In this document: positions 25,650-34,231 of the stretch, one piece after another
Layout of the letters: every line of letters begins with the position of its first letter
Numbering within the stretch: position 1 is the first letter of the stretch
NCBI GenBank assembly: GCA_016793445.1
Contig: JAEUME010000015.1
Span: 1-64,000 of the forward strand
Direction of reading: 5' to 3'
Length of the DNA: 64,000 nucleotides
From: Hyphomicrobium sp.
GTDB taxonomy: Bacteria; Pseudomonadota; Alphaproteobacteria; Rhizobiales; Hyphomicrobiaceae
Translations under genes and position numbers: made by a program
Notes under the pieces: generated by a model
Databases searched by the model: none
The model's input: only the letters and a program-made list of their open reading frames with translations
Told to the model about the DNA's origin: nothing

Positions 25650-25678
25650 TTGACAGTTTGCGGACGATCACCTATATT
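25650..25678 (+). promoter_or_regulatory. Consensus sigma-70 promoter for the primase/helicase genes
   Basis: TTGACA (25650-25655), a 17-bp spacer and TATATT (25673-25678), almost a perfect housekeeping promoter, pointing at the replication genes that begin about 220 bp later. The rest of the 340-bp gap (25558-25899) holds no convincing gene. Confidence 0.7.
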
Positions 25679-25899
25679 TCGTTCTTAAGGTTACTACGCC
25701 AAGCGTTAACCTTTCACTCGCTTCCCTTCAAGGGTCTGCCTCAGCGCCAAGCCGCCAGAGGGACGGAAGCCGGTGCGCCAGATGACAATCAATCCAAACG
25801 CCGAATAGCCGCGCTCGTGGACGACGGGAACCGCAGCTTTGTGCTGCGAAGCCTGCGACGTGTGTACCCGACAACGCCGAAAACCAAAGGAGTCACGCA

Positions 25900-25962
25900 A
25901 TGAAAAAGTACGGGATTGTAAGTTATGAGTACGAACGAAAGCGCACTGAGCGCAATACTTGA
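25900..25962 (+). CDS. Possible 20-codon leader peptide overlapping the primase start
   Basis: MKKYGIVSYEYERKRTERNT, preceded by AAAGGAGTC at good spacing and overlapping the first 38 bp of the primase gene. The primase itself has a poorer ribosome site. Translation of the leader could open or limit initiation of the primase. The peptide is too short to judge by composition. Confidence 0.35.
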   Translation: MKKYGIVSYEYERKRTERNT

Positions 25963-27196
25963 ACCGACACTGCCTATCGACGAAGCAGGGGGCATTCCTC
26001 TTCACCTCGCAAATATGGAAGTCCCAATCTCGCTGGGGCGGAGTCAGTATGAAACTGAGTTCCAATGTGTACCCAAGGCGAAAGTTGGGCGGCTGATTCA
26101 AAGCTATTTTGGACAACACCTTGAGACAGACGGCAAAGGCTTCGGCGCCTTTATACCTGGAGCGACGGAAGCTGGACGGAAGAAGAATAATATTACTTCC
26201 GTTTCGATGCTTCCCTACGATTTCGATGGCGGTATCTCTGAGGCGGCGCTGAAGCGCTTCTGTGAAGAGTCTGACAGCTTCTTGTGCCTCTACACGACGT
26301 ATAATCACCGAACCACTTCCACCAAAATCAAAGTTCGCGACAAGGACGTTCTCACTGACGAAGAGGCGCGGGAGCATTGTGCTTCAAGCCCGCGATACTC
26401 ACACTTGAAGAATGTGCGCGTGCTTCACGACGGCAAACGTCAGAAGCGACAGGTGAGAAAGGGCAACAAACGGGTAGATGCTTCCTACTTTGAAGTCGCT
26501 CACGATCCTGTCGAGAAGTTCCGCGTCATCTTCTTCCTGAAAGAGCCGATACCTCTAAGCGAAGTCGGCACGGACGGCTTCACCGAAATCTATCACGCGT
26601 TCGGCGAACACCGCTTCGGCGGACGGATATACGACGAAGCGGGTAGTAGACCAACACAGCCCTCGTTCATTCCGACGAAGCCCAAGGGCACCACCGTCAA
26701 ACATTTCATTTGCTATGGCTTCGGCGAACCGTCGAACTGGCGCTCGTATTGGGAAGACGTGCAGGCGAAGCGCGCCAAGAAGACCAAAACCCAGCGCAGC
26801 AAACAACACTTGCCAGTGTCGAGTGACGAAAAGCTTCGCCAGATCAGTGAGTGCTTACAAGTCATCCCCGCCGACGTTCTTTACCCTGTATGGCGCAAAA
26901 TAGCGTGCGTCATCGTGCATGAGACGGGCGGAAGCGACGAGGGGCGGACGTTGTTTCACACATGGTCAGAGCAATCCGTTCAGTACTCCTTCGAAGAGAC
27001 TGAAAAGTTACTCGAAGGCATCGACGAAGACCATCCAAAACCAGCAAGAATGGGCTCATTGATCAAACTTGCGTGCGATTGCCAAAAAGGCTTCACCCCC
27101 TCGCCCCCATGTAACCTTCACCGCTCGATAGTCGCACAGACTGAGAGCCGGGACGAATATCTCAAACTCATGACTGAACTTGGAGTGAATGTGTAA
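25925..27196 (+). CDS. Archaeo-eukaryotic-type primase with PriCT-2 domain
   Basis: 423-aa replication protein. The N-terminal half resembles mobile-element primases of the AEP superfamily: the acidic metal motif PYDFDGG with Asp99 and Asp101, followed by FRVIFFLKEPI and a HFICYGFG segment. Residues about 302-365 form a PriCT-2 domain (LRQISECLQVIPADVLYPVW, RTLFHTWSEQS), often found between a primase and a helicase. The VapE-like helicase gene overlaps its stop codon by 1 bp, so together they should start island replication. Start at ATG 25925, inside a short leader ORF. Confidence 0.8.
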   Translation: MSTNESALSAILEPTLPIDEAGGIPLHLANMEVPISLGRSQYETEFQCVPKAKVGRLIQSYFGQHLETDGKGFGAFIPGATEAGRKKNNITSVSMLPYDFDGGISEAALKRFCEESDSFLCLYTTYNHRTTSTKIKVRDKDVLTDEEAREHCASSPRYSHLKNVRVLHDGKRQKRQVRKGNKRVDASYFEVAHDPVEKFRVIFFLKEPIPLSEVGTDGFTEIYHAFGEHRFGGRIYDEAGSRPTQPSFIPTKPKGTTVKHFICYGFGEPSNWRSYWEDVQAKRAKKTKTQRSKQHLPVSSDEKLRQISECLQVIPADVLYPVWRKIACVIVHETGGSDEGRTLFHTWSEQSVQYSFEETEKLLEGIDEDHPKPARMGSLIKLACDCQKGFTPSPPCNLHRSIVAQTESRDEYLKLMTELGVNV

Positions 27197-28653
27197 TGCT
27201 TGAACAATCAATCGCCCTGCAAGAGGCGAACACGACCGTTGAGAATCTGCGACCATCCGAACTCTTTGCCCAACGGGTGCAAGAACTTATTGATGATCAC
27301 ACTCGCGTCGATGACAAAGGTCGTAAGGAATTCTTTCTCTACTTCCCCGACGTGAACGACCGCTTGAAGCCGAACAACTCTGTGGCGAATACCCGCTTCG
27401 CGCTCACCAAGCTTAAAGTCGCGATCACTTACGATGAATTCGCGATGGTGTTTGTCGTCGTGAACCTGCCGGGGCACACGCGCGTAACAGACAGTGCAGT
27501 GAGATTGCTTTGGAAGGAGTTTCAACGTCTCGGCTACAAGGTGTCGCTAGATAACCTTTATCAGCACCTCTACGCCATCGGCGAGGAAGTCCCGTTCCAT
27601 CCACTGCGCAAGCTTTTCAACGAACTCGAAGCCAAGTGGGACGGCAAGCCTCGCTTGGCAACATTTCTCATTCGTCTCGCCAAGGTGGAAGACAATGCCT
27701 TCACCCGCTTCGTGAGTATAAGCATGATGGTGGCTGCGGTCCGCCGCATTCGGCAGCCAGGCTTTGGATACAAGTACGTCCCCGTCTTGGAAGGCGGGCA
27801 GGACGCTCGCAAATCCAGCTTCCTTCGAGCGCTGGCGCACGATCACTACTTTGATGACAACTTAGAACTTGGCTCAAGCTCGAAAGAGACGATTGAGTTG
27901 ACTGGGGGTAAGCTCATCGTTGAATTTGGCGAGCTTGCAAGCAAGCGCCGCAATGAACTTGAAAAGTTGAAGGCATTTCTCGCACGGGCTGTGGATCGTG
28001 CGAGACCGGCATATGGGCGCGTGGTTCAGGAAGTTCCCCGGCAGTTCATTGCTTGCGGCACTACCAACGACGAACTTTGGCTTAGCGATCCCACCGGCAA
28101 CGTGCGCTTCTGGCCTTTGAAGTGCGGGGCCACTGCCGACGACCCTATCGACATAGACGGCTTGAAGGATGAGTTGGAACAGTTGTGGGGCGAAGCGGCA
28201 TACTTGGAACGTCAGGCAGCAAAGAGCGGCGATCTGGCAATGATCTATCCCCCGAAGGAAATCAGCGCGCTAGCGCGATCAGAACAAGATGCACGCTACG
28301 TTGGTGACGAAATATACGACCGTCTTGTGCAAGCCATCGACACCGCGAAGGTCGACGACACGGTTCATCACTGTGGATATGCAGTTGTTACCAACGAGAG
28401 CATCAGGGAGGCCGTTGGTGTTACGGACGACATGGCGCTTAGCCCCATGATCGCGCAGAGCATCAGGCGCGCGATGCAAAAGTCCGGTTGGAAGGCAACT
28501 AACCGCCGCGTCAACGGCGTTCAAACCCGCCTCTACTATAAGGGGAACTTACCTCGCGGGGATGTTGCCGAAGGTTGCCTTTTGCTGGACAGCCCCGGCA
28601 AAATGGTACGCGCGACGATGCTGATTGAAGGTTCGTGCACCGGGACCAATTGA
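27196..28653 (+). CDS. VapE-like superfamily 3-type helicase/ATPase
   Basis: 485-aa protein of the virulence-associated E family, known from phage satellites and islands as the replicative helicase. Typical parts are VPVLEGGQDARKSSFLRAL (P-loop region, about 198-212), TGGKLIVEFGELASKRRNEL (Walker B), KLKAFLARAVDRARPAYGR and DPTGNVRFWPL. The P-loop reads GGQDARKSS, so two glycines of the usual GxxGxGKS are replaced by Asp203 and Arg205, although Lys206 and Ser207 remain. Start and stop overlap with the primase gene (TAATG) indicates coupled translation. The origin-like repeats begin 20 bp after its stop. Confidence 0.82.
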   Translation: MLEQSIALQEANTTVENLRPSELFAQRVQELIDDHTRVDDKGRKEFFLYFPDVNDRLKPNNSVANTRFALTKLKVAITYDEFAMVFVVVNLPGHTRVTDSAVRLLWKEFQRLGYKVSLDNLYQHLYAIGEEVPFHPLRKLFNELEAKWDGKPRLATFLIRLAKVEDNAFTRFVSISMMVAAVRRIRQPGFGYKYVPVLEGGQDARKSSFLRALAHDHYFDDNLELGSSSKETIELTGGKLIVEFGELASKRRNELEKLKAFLARAVDRARPAYGRVVQEVPRQFIACGTTNDELWLSDPTGNVRFWPLKCGATADDPIDIDGLKDELEQLWGEAAYLERQAAKSGDLAMIYPPKEISALARSEQDARYVGDEIYDRLVQAIDTAKVDDTVHHCGYAVVTNESIREAVGVTDDMALSPMIAQSIRRAMQKSGWKATNRRVNGVQTRLYYKGNLPRGDVAEGCLLLDSPGKMVRATMLIEGSCTGTN

Positions 28654-28672
28654 GGGGTGGGACTGCATTCAT

Positions 28673-28795
28673 GAAACAGTGCAACACCGAAACACTAGAA
28701 GCACGAAACTTCCAGAACTATGCGAGCGCGGGGGTAGTTTAAGCGCAAACTCTCATAGGTTTTAGAAACATAGTGTTTCAGCGTTGCAGTGTTTC
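28673..28795. repeat. Origin-like cluster of inverted and direct repeats
   Basis: A 24-bp arm at 28673-28696 (begins GAAACAGTGCAACACC) is inverted at 28772-28795 with 21 of 24 matches. Inside the right arm AGTGTTTC occurs twice at a 16-bp spacing, and further GAAAC motifs lie between the arms. The loop is AT-richer. The position right after the primase and helicase genes suits a replication origin with iteron-like sites. This role is an inference. Confidence 0.55.
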
Positions 28796-28858
28796 AGCGA
28801 CGACAATCGGGGGAGCCCCCACCCTCATGGTCGATGGCTGCAACGAGACTAGGCCCCA

Positions 28859-29617
28859 CTAGTTTGGTCCCTTTTTGCCCTTCGCACCAGAGGGGATCAA
28901 CTCACTCAAGAAAACATCTGCCTTCAGCTTATCAAGTTCGTATCGCTTACCGTCATTCCATAGCATCAACACCTTTTGTGCCTCGCTTGAAGAAATGCGC
29001 CGGCTGGGACCGACGTCGGCAACCTCAAAATATTCCTGATGCTTCCTTCCGAGCAAGTCTGCGTAACTGATCCCTACATAGACTTGATGTTCTACTGTGA
29101 AGACACTCCACGACTGCTGCGTTGCTAACTTGCGCAGTTCGTCGAAATTTGACCTAGTCTTCGCATTGTTGTTGTAACCCATGTGGGTGGTTAGTACGCC
29201 CTTCGACGCACCACTGACGGCTTGAGTATCGTAATACCCCAAAACCGGTACCTGCTGATCTATCCACTCTCGCGACGCGTCGTTTCCTGGCTTTTGCCCA
29301 CGCACCAGATAAAAGTAGTAGGCCCTACTAGACAACTCATAGACAGGCCCGCCTACGTTGTTGATTGTTATAGCGGTATTATCATACGTTTTCGTATCGT
29401 CATTGAATTTTTGCTGTTGGGTTATCTCGAATTGCGGCAGCGCATTGGCTTCGGCTATTCTTGCTTGCATATCTGCAAGACTACTGGCCTCTCGCGCTGT
29501 GTTCCATTGAAGAACGGCCACGAGCAAAGCAGCGGCAGAAATCGATACTGAAGCGATAGTTTTGAAGAAAATCTCATTCCGTTCAAGTATGCCTTTGAAC
29601 GCTTCCCATCTGCTCAT
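28859..29617 (-). CDS. Unknown protein with one N-terminal membrane helix
   Basis: 252-aa protein (MSRWEAFKGILERNEIFF...). One hydrophobic segment at about 19-39 is followed by a short coiled region and a soluble beta-rich domain (FEITQQQKFNDDTKTYDNTA, SRAYYFYLVRGQKPGND, VYVGISYADLLGRKHQEYFE). The layout, an inner-membrane anchor plus a soluble domain, is common among island-borne genes of unknown function. I recognise no family. TTG 29623 is an alternative start. It is transcribed against the replication genes, towards the origin-like repeats. Confidence 0.75.
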   Translation of the reverse strand: MSRWEAFKGILERNEIFFKTIASVSISAAALLVAVLQWNTAREASSLADMQARIAEANALPQFEITQQQKFNDDTKTYDNTAITINNVGGPVYELSSRAYYFYLVRGQKPGNDASREWIDQQVPVLGYYDTQAVSGASKGVLTTHMGYNNNAKTRSNFDELRKLATQQSWSVFTVEHQVYVGISYADLLGRKHQEYFEVADVGPSRRISSSEAQKVLMLWNDGKRYELDKLKADVFLSELIPSGAKGKKGPN

Positions 29618-29917
29618 CGTCAAGCTCAGCCTCGCAGTTGTCGTTTTAGTGCTTAGCAGCTTGCGGGTAGACGGCCAACCCGCCTAGGGCTGATGATGCT
29701 GCCCCAGAAGTTGGCCTGGGCGCCGAGACACCCAAGAACGCCTGGGACCCTCACAGATTTCAAACCAAGGGCACCCCCCCCTCACCAGAGCCCCGCACTT
29801 CGCCGTACAGGCTCTTGGACTTCCCAGCGCCTCGCCAGAACGCCTAACGCCGAAACGCCGTCTACGGGCTTCCTAGAGGCAGCGAGCGGCACCCGGTCTC
29901 TACCAGCCCACAAGCGC

Positions 29918-30427
29918 TCACGATGCGCGCAAAGCCAGCACCTTGACCCGGCGAACCGTCGCCTCGGCTGCCATGGCACGGAACTCAGCCTTGCGGCGCT
30001 CACCAAGACAGGTCGCCTCTACCGCCGCCGCTAGCTCTTGGAAAAAGTTGCTATCAATCCAGCGGTAGAATCGACCCTGTAGGCTCTTCAGTGGAATTTC
30101 CCGAGCCTCAGGCGCAGAAGCCCACTCACGGCCGCTGCCTAACGTGCGCTGCCGGTAGAGGCACGCATTGATAAACAGGCGGTCCCGCTTCCCGCCAGCA
30201 CCGGGGCCGCGTGGGATCAGTGGCTCAACGATTACCCATTCAGCATCGGTCAAAGCGTAGTCCCCAGCAATCTGCCTAGGCCGCACGGCTTGACCAACAT
30301 CGGGCGCCGCGTTTGCCGTCGTCTCGGCTTTAAGGCTTCTCGACTTAACAACCGGCAGGGTGCTCAACGGCACGCCAAGCGCTTTGGCAACGGCTTCCCA
30401 GTCTATCGCTTCGACTTCAGAACTCAT
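29918..30427 (-). CDS. DUF4096/transposase-like N-terminal domain protein
   Basis: 169-aa protein. Its centre (YALTDAEWVIVEPLIPRGPG, then LKSLQGRFYRWIDSNFFQEL) matches the N-terminal DNA-binding part of IS5/IS4-type transposases (DUF4096). No DDE catalytic domain follows, either in frame or in the next 300 bp, and no terminal repeats are seen. It may be a domesticated DNA-binding protein or the remains of an insertion sequence. The added N-terminus (MSSEVEAIDWEAVAKALGVP) resembles a small helix-turn-helix. Start at ATG 30427; GTGs lie just upstream. Confidence 0.65.
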   Translation of the reverse strand: MSSEVEAIDWEAVAKALGVPLSTLPVVKSRSLKAETTANAAPDVGQAVRPRQIAGDYALTDAEWVIVEPLIPRGPGAGGKRDRLFINACLYRQRTLGSGREWASAPEAREIPLKSLQGRFYRWIDSNFFQELAAAVEATCLGERRKAEFRAMAAEATVRRVKVLALRAS

Positions 30428-30439
30428 CACGCTTCTCAC

Positions 30440-30784
30440 TTTGCATCACTTGCCCCGCTGCCACCGTAAGACCCGCGCGAGAACGGGCGGGCTTCGCTCT
30501 CTACGTCTTCGAACCCGGCACCGTTTGTCTCAGGGACCCGGTAGCGCTTCCGTCTCAGGGGAACGGTGCCCCTCGTCTCTTGATCGGCAGATCGTCTGTT
30601 CGCCAACAGGCGAACGCCTAACGCCGATCCGGCTAATATGAACCGCCTTATAGCCGCTTTCTATATATTGGGATTATGTTGACTCTATTCAACGATCTAA
30701 TCTCCTTTGACCTGGATTCCGGCTGCATTTGCCGCCGCTTTATGACATAACAAATCTCACAACGTCCGTTGAGTGAGAGTGACA
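30440..30784. other. Gene-free stretch with inverted repeat, before the resolvase gene
   Basis: Contains the inverted repeat GGCACCGTT (30517-30525) / AACGGTGCC (30562-30570) with two GTCTCAGGG copies between, and GAACGCCTAACGCCGA at 30612-30627, found again at 29838-29853. The last 130 bp are AT-rich and should hold the resolvase promoter, perhaps with a recombination site. Confidence 0.5.
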
Positions 30785-31450
30785 ATGCCTGCATATATCG
30801 CATACCTTCGCGTTTCCACTCAGAAGCAGGGTGATTCCGGTCTTGGATTGGAAGCGCAAGAGTCCGCAATTGCCAGATACACGACAAACGGCACGGTATT
30901 GGCGACATTCCGCGAAGTCGAGAGTGGCAAGAGAAGCGACCGCCCCGAACTACGCAAGGCGCTCGACATGGCGAAGCGCACGGGCGCAACGCTTGTCATA
31001 GCCAAGCTGGACCGCCTTGCCCGCAACGTTCACTTCATTAGCGGCTTGATGGAAGCAGGCGTTGACTTCGTAGCTTGCGACATGCCCACTGCCAACCGGC
31101 TTACCCTTCACATCATGGCTGCAATGGCAGAACACGAAGGGCGCGCTATCTCAGACCGCACCCGTTCAGCGCTTGCCGCTGCAAAGGCCCGTGGCGTGAC
31201 CTTGGGCGGTTATCGCGGCAAAGGCGCCCCCGATCAGGCTACACGCCTGAAAGCCGCTGAAACGCTCATTAAAGCTGCTGACGAACGTGCTGAGCTTGTG
31301 CGACCTGTCTTGGATGAATTACGGGCGAACGGCATCACTAGCCTTGCTGCGCTTGCCGCAGAACTCAACGCACGCCAGATCGCCACACCGCGCGGCGGAC
31401 AATGGTCTGCGATGGCTGTGAAGCGAGTCCAAGAGCGGCTAGCAGCCTAA
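30785..31450 (+). CDS. Serine recombinase (resolvase/invertase type)
   Basis: 221-aa serine recombinase. Catalytic Ser11 lies in IAYLRVSTQKQ, with the conserved TLVIAKLDRLARN, LMEAGVDFVACDMPTANRL and IMAAMAEHEGRAISDRT segments. A C-terminal DNA-binding region of 80 residues ends MAVKRVQERLAA. Size is between small resolvases and large serine integrases. It may resolve island dimers or act on DNA nearby; inverted repeats occur in the 345-bp upstream gap. The start was chosen at the ATG giving MPAYIAYLRV. Confidence 0.9.
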   Translation: MPAYIAYLRVSTQKQGDSGLGLEAQESAIARYTTNGTVLATFREVESGKRSDRPELRKALDMAKRTGATLVIAKLDRLARNVHFISGLMEAGVDFVACDMPTANRLTLHIMAAMAEHEGRAISDRTRSALAAAKARGVTLGGYRGKGAPDQATRLKAAETLIKAADERAELVRPVLDELRANGITSLAALAAELNARQIATPRGGQWSAMAVKRVQERLAA

Positions 31451-31843
31451 TCGCCTTCACGCCTATCCGTCGCGCCGTCGCACGTGATTGGCTTCGAGCT
31501 TCGTCACAACGAAACACGAAGCAGCGAACGCCGTGTGGCTGGAAGGCGAATGCCTAGTCGCCGGTTCGCCTTTCCCCACAAGCTTTTAAATCTGGAAGCC
31601 GGAAATAGAAGGGCATATGGAACCAGAGGCCGGGACGTCTATTCGAAAAAAACACATACACCGGGTCCGTCTACAATAATTGCCAATTCGCCGTTTTATT
31701 CACCTTTCCCCTTGACTTTCCTTATCTCACCACCATTTAAATCGAGGCAACGGCGGACCGTCTATTTGGCTGCGATTCCTTCCCGTAATCGCTCGGACTG
31801 AGTCCCGCCGTTGCCATTGGCTCTCAATAGTAGCAGGCGTATT
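31451..31843. other. AT-rich gene-free stretch after the resolvase gene
   Basis: No supported gene. An 11-bp inverted repeat, GGCAACGGCGG (31746-31756) / CCGCCGTTGCC (31805-31815), encloses about 48 bp just before the next gene. The middle is pyrimidine- and AT-rich, unlike the rest of the window. Confidence 0.45.
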
Positions 31844-32332
31844 ATGGCAACCAATTCCCAATGGGCTGAATACCTATCGAACTTCGCCCTTACGGCACTC
31901 ATCGAAGAGGGATCAAGGGAAGCGCCCTTCATTGTCAGGCATCCCGATGACGATCCGTGCCTCGTTGTGCCTGTGGTCTATTTCGATGGGGAAGCTGTGA
32001 CGGTTTACGTCTTCTACGCGCCCAAAAATCGCCTGAGCATCCAAGCCGTAATGGACGAAGACCCGAAACGCCTGACAACCGAATGGCAGCGCTACTGCCG
32101 CGCGTTTGCCGTGGCACGGCTCAGTCCTAAGACCGACCGCGATCTAATCCTACTCGACTACGGCGCCACACGCCGGGCAGCCGCTGCACTCGGCAAGCCG
32201 TACAACGCACGACTCACGCCACCATTGCGGGACATCGACAAGGCGCTCGGCACCAAGCTCGACAAGGTGCACGGCGTTCGATGGCTGAGAACTGACAAAT
32301 GGGGGCGTTCGTTGGTTCAGCCAACGTTGTAA
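31844..32332 (+). CDS. Unknown island protein
   Basis: 162-aa soluble protein (MATNSQWAEYLSNFALTALI, VPVVYFDGEAVTVYVFYAPK, DRDLILLDYGATRRAAAALG). I recognise no family. It is convergent with the membrane-protein gene that follows (13-bp gap). The start is set at ATG 31844; the frame is open to 31811 with no better start. Confidence 0.65.
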   Translation: MATNSQWAEYLSNFALTALIEEGSREAPFIVRHPDDDPCLVVPVVYFDGEAVTVYVFYAPKNRLSIQAVMDEDPKRLTTEWQRYCRAFAVARLSPKTDRDLILLDYGATRRAAAALGKPYNARLTPPLRDIDKALGTKLDKVHGVRWLRTDKWGRSLVQPTL

Positions 32333-32345
32333 CGGTCGCCATTGC

Positions 32346-32843
32346 TTAGCCGCCACCCGTATAAGGCGTTGGTTGCGCAGGAGGAGGATACCCCGCCCAA
32401 GTGAGGGCAGCGTCCATTGCTAAGAAAGTGGGATATAGTGAGCAGAAGAACAGCGCCCCGACGACCACCAAGTTGAACGCAGCCTCCGCAATCTTGAACT
32501 TGGTCAAATGCGCTTGCCTAATGGCAGGCGCTAGTCCCAACCATTTGTAAAAACGAACGACGAACAAGTCGATTGTGTACATGGCGGAAGAAGCGTCGCG
32601 CAGATAATAAATCAGAGTAACAAGGAACGTTGAAACGAACCAGAAGGCGTGGAAACTGATATTCGGCAGACGCACCGCAACACAGAACAGGCCTGCAACC
32701 GCCAACACCACCAGCGTGCAGCTGGCAAATAACTCTCTTCCCGGATTTGCCGATAACGTTTTTTCATCGCGCCACGTCTGATATTGCGAGCTTAGCTCGC
32801 TATAGTAATGCGCATCATCATCATCATCGGGTCTGCCGAGCAT
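32346..32843 (-). CDS. Unknown island membrane protein A
   Basis: 165-aa protein with an acidic N-terminus (MLGRPDDDDDAHYYSELSSQ) and three hydrophobic stretches at about 42-57, 66-82 and 122-145. No family recognised. It follows membrane protein B by 10 bp on the same strand, and protein C lies further upstream, so the three probably form one unit. Confidence 0.7.
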   Translation of the reverse strand: MLGRPDDDDDAHYYSELSSQYQTWRDEKTLSANPGRELFASCTLVVLAVAGLFCVAVRLPNISFHAFWFVSTFLVTLIYYLRDASSAMYTIDLFVVRFYKWLGLAPAIRQAHLTKFKIAEAAFNLVVVGALFFCSLYPTFLAMDAALTWAGYPPPAQPTPYTGGG

Positions 32844-32853
32844 CGCTTTCCCT

Positions 32854-33303
32854 TCAATGCACCGACGCGGATGTCTTTATGATTTCGGCGACCAAGTACC
32901 CCGACCCCCAAACGACGCACACTTCAACCGTCGAAAGAGTGGCACGCCAAAGTGCTAATGTAGCAAGATGGCGCTCATGCAAATCGGCGGGTAGGCGCAG
33001 GCGCGCGCGTACCTTCAATGCTATAATCTCTGCAATTAGCCGAAACGCGCGAGTAACGTGCCCAAGTAACAAGAGCCAAAACGCCATCGCTGCACACAAT
33101 CCAAAAAAGAGTTGGAGGCTCAATCCACCCAACGCCTTTGCTGCTAAGAGCCAAACAACCGCTGACACGGCGACGTGGGCAGTAATAAGAGCCAAAAAAT
33201 CAACTAGAGGCTTCGATTCAGACACGACATCGGCAAGCAGTTCCTTCCGCTCTTCGATTTCAAATCGGTAGGCATCTTCACCTTTCAACTCTGCCTCTGG
33301 CAT
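32854..33303 (-). CDS. Unknown island membrane protein B
   Basis: 149-aa protein with a charged N-terminus (MPEAELKGEDAYRFEIEERK), two close hydrophobic segments at about 38-56 and 63-80, an Arg-rich linker and a third at about 122-142. No family recognised. It stands between genes A and C on the same strand. Confidence 0.7.
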   Translation of the reverse strand: MPEAELKGEDAYRFEIEERKELLADVVSESKPLVDFLALITAHVAVSAVVWLLAAKALGGLSLQLFFGLCAAMAFWLLLLGHVTRAFRLIAEIIALKVRARLRLPADLHERHLATLALWRATLSTVEVCVVWGSGYLVAEIIKTSASVH

Positions 33304-33377
33304 TGAAACTCCGCGGCCACGAATCGGTTTCGGGGTAGAAGCTAGCGCGCAAAAAAGACAGCAAAAGGACTAGCGCC

Positions 33378-34040
33378 CTAATCTTCGTCAGGCTGAAAAA
33401 CTGCAATCCTTTTGGTAAGATCAGCTTCAGTCGGCAAGGGTCTATCGTCGCCCAACTCGTTGAGCGCCCCGTCACAGGCTTCGACGATGAGGGATGCAGA
33501 ATAGCTCAGGGCTCCTCTTGCGTTCTGCATGACTTTGTCGGACAGAGTACCGCTAAGCCACCGCAACTCTTTTTCCAGAACAAGGACGTTATCCGCTATT
33601 TGCTTTTCGAGTCGGCTGTTCCAAAGCTGGAAGTCGTACTCAGCAAATTTGCTTCCCATGACGGTCCGTTCATAGAGACCAAGAGCCTCCTTTAGTATTC
33701 CGACTTGTCCTTTGAGCTTCGCCGCTTCCAGGGACTTGGTCTCAAACCCCTTCATTTCCGTTAGCAGTATTAGACAATGCGCTTCGTCGCGGATGGCACC
33801 AATTGCATCCCCTGCCAACCTGTTGAATGCCCGTTGCTCCGCGTTGGTTTGATAACGAGCAACCCAAACGCTACCAACTACTGTCAACCCAGCACCAATG
33901 GCCGAGCCTACGAGGGTCGCAACACCGCTATCCAGCGGCGTTCTGCCAAAATAGGCCGCCGCCCCCCAGCCCACCAGAATGCCTGCCAAAAGGCCGAACA
34001 AGAATATTAGCCAGTCCACGCGAGCAATAAACTTCAGCAT
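33378..34040 (-). CDS. Unknown island membrane protein C
   Basis: 220-aa protein: two N-terminal membrane helices (about 9-30 and 38-58), then a soluble helical part of 160 residues with EAHCLILLTEMKGFETKSLE and NVLVLEKELRWLSGTLSDKV. GGCGGGA precedes ATG 34040; the frame is open to 34070. No family recognised. It is first in a row of three membrane-protein genes, divergent from the HNH/restriction genes across a 190-bp gap. Confidence 0.72.
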   Translation of the reverse strand: MLKFIARVDWLIFLFGLLAGILVGWGAAAYFGRTPLDSGVATLVGSAIGAGLTVVGSVWVARYQTNAEQRAFNRLAGDAIGAIRDEAHCLILLTEMKGFETKSLEAAKLKGQVGILKEALGLYERTVMGSKFAEYDFQLWNSRLEKQIADNVLVLEKELRWLSGTLSDKVMQNARGALSYSASLIVEACDGALNELGDDRPLPTEADLTKRIAVFQPDED

Positions 34041-34231
34041 AGTGTCCCGCCGCTTAGCCAAGAGAATCAATCGGATCGATGAAATTCTGATAGGACAATA
34101 CTTTTGCCAATCAAAGAGAGCTTCTTCTCAGCGCTGTGAATAGGATTTAGTTGTGAGCAACGTGGTCCGTATCGGTCCGAATCGTCCTCAGGCATGTACG
34201 CTCTTTCCAACCATGGGAAGAGCGGCGACCT

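Noticed and set aside
25658..25903. 81-aa frame ending at the leader ATG before the primase
   Set aside because: Its TTG start lies between the -35 and -10 of a strong promoter, and no family or good ribosome site is seen.
29693..30034. 113-aa plus-strand frame in the gap beside the DUF4096 gene
   Set aside because: Pro/Arg/Ser-rich low-complexity frame with no ribosome site, partly antisense to the DUF4096 gene.
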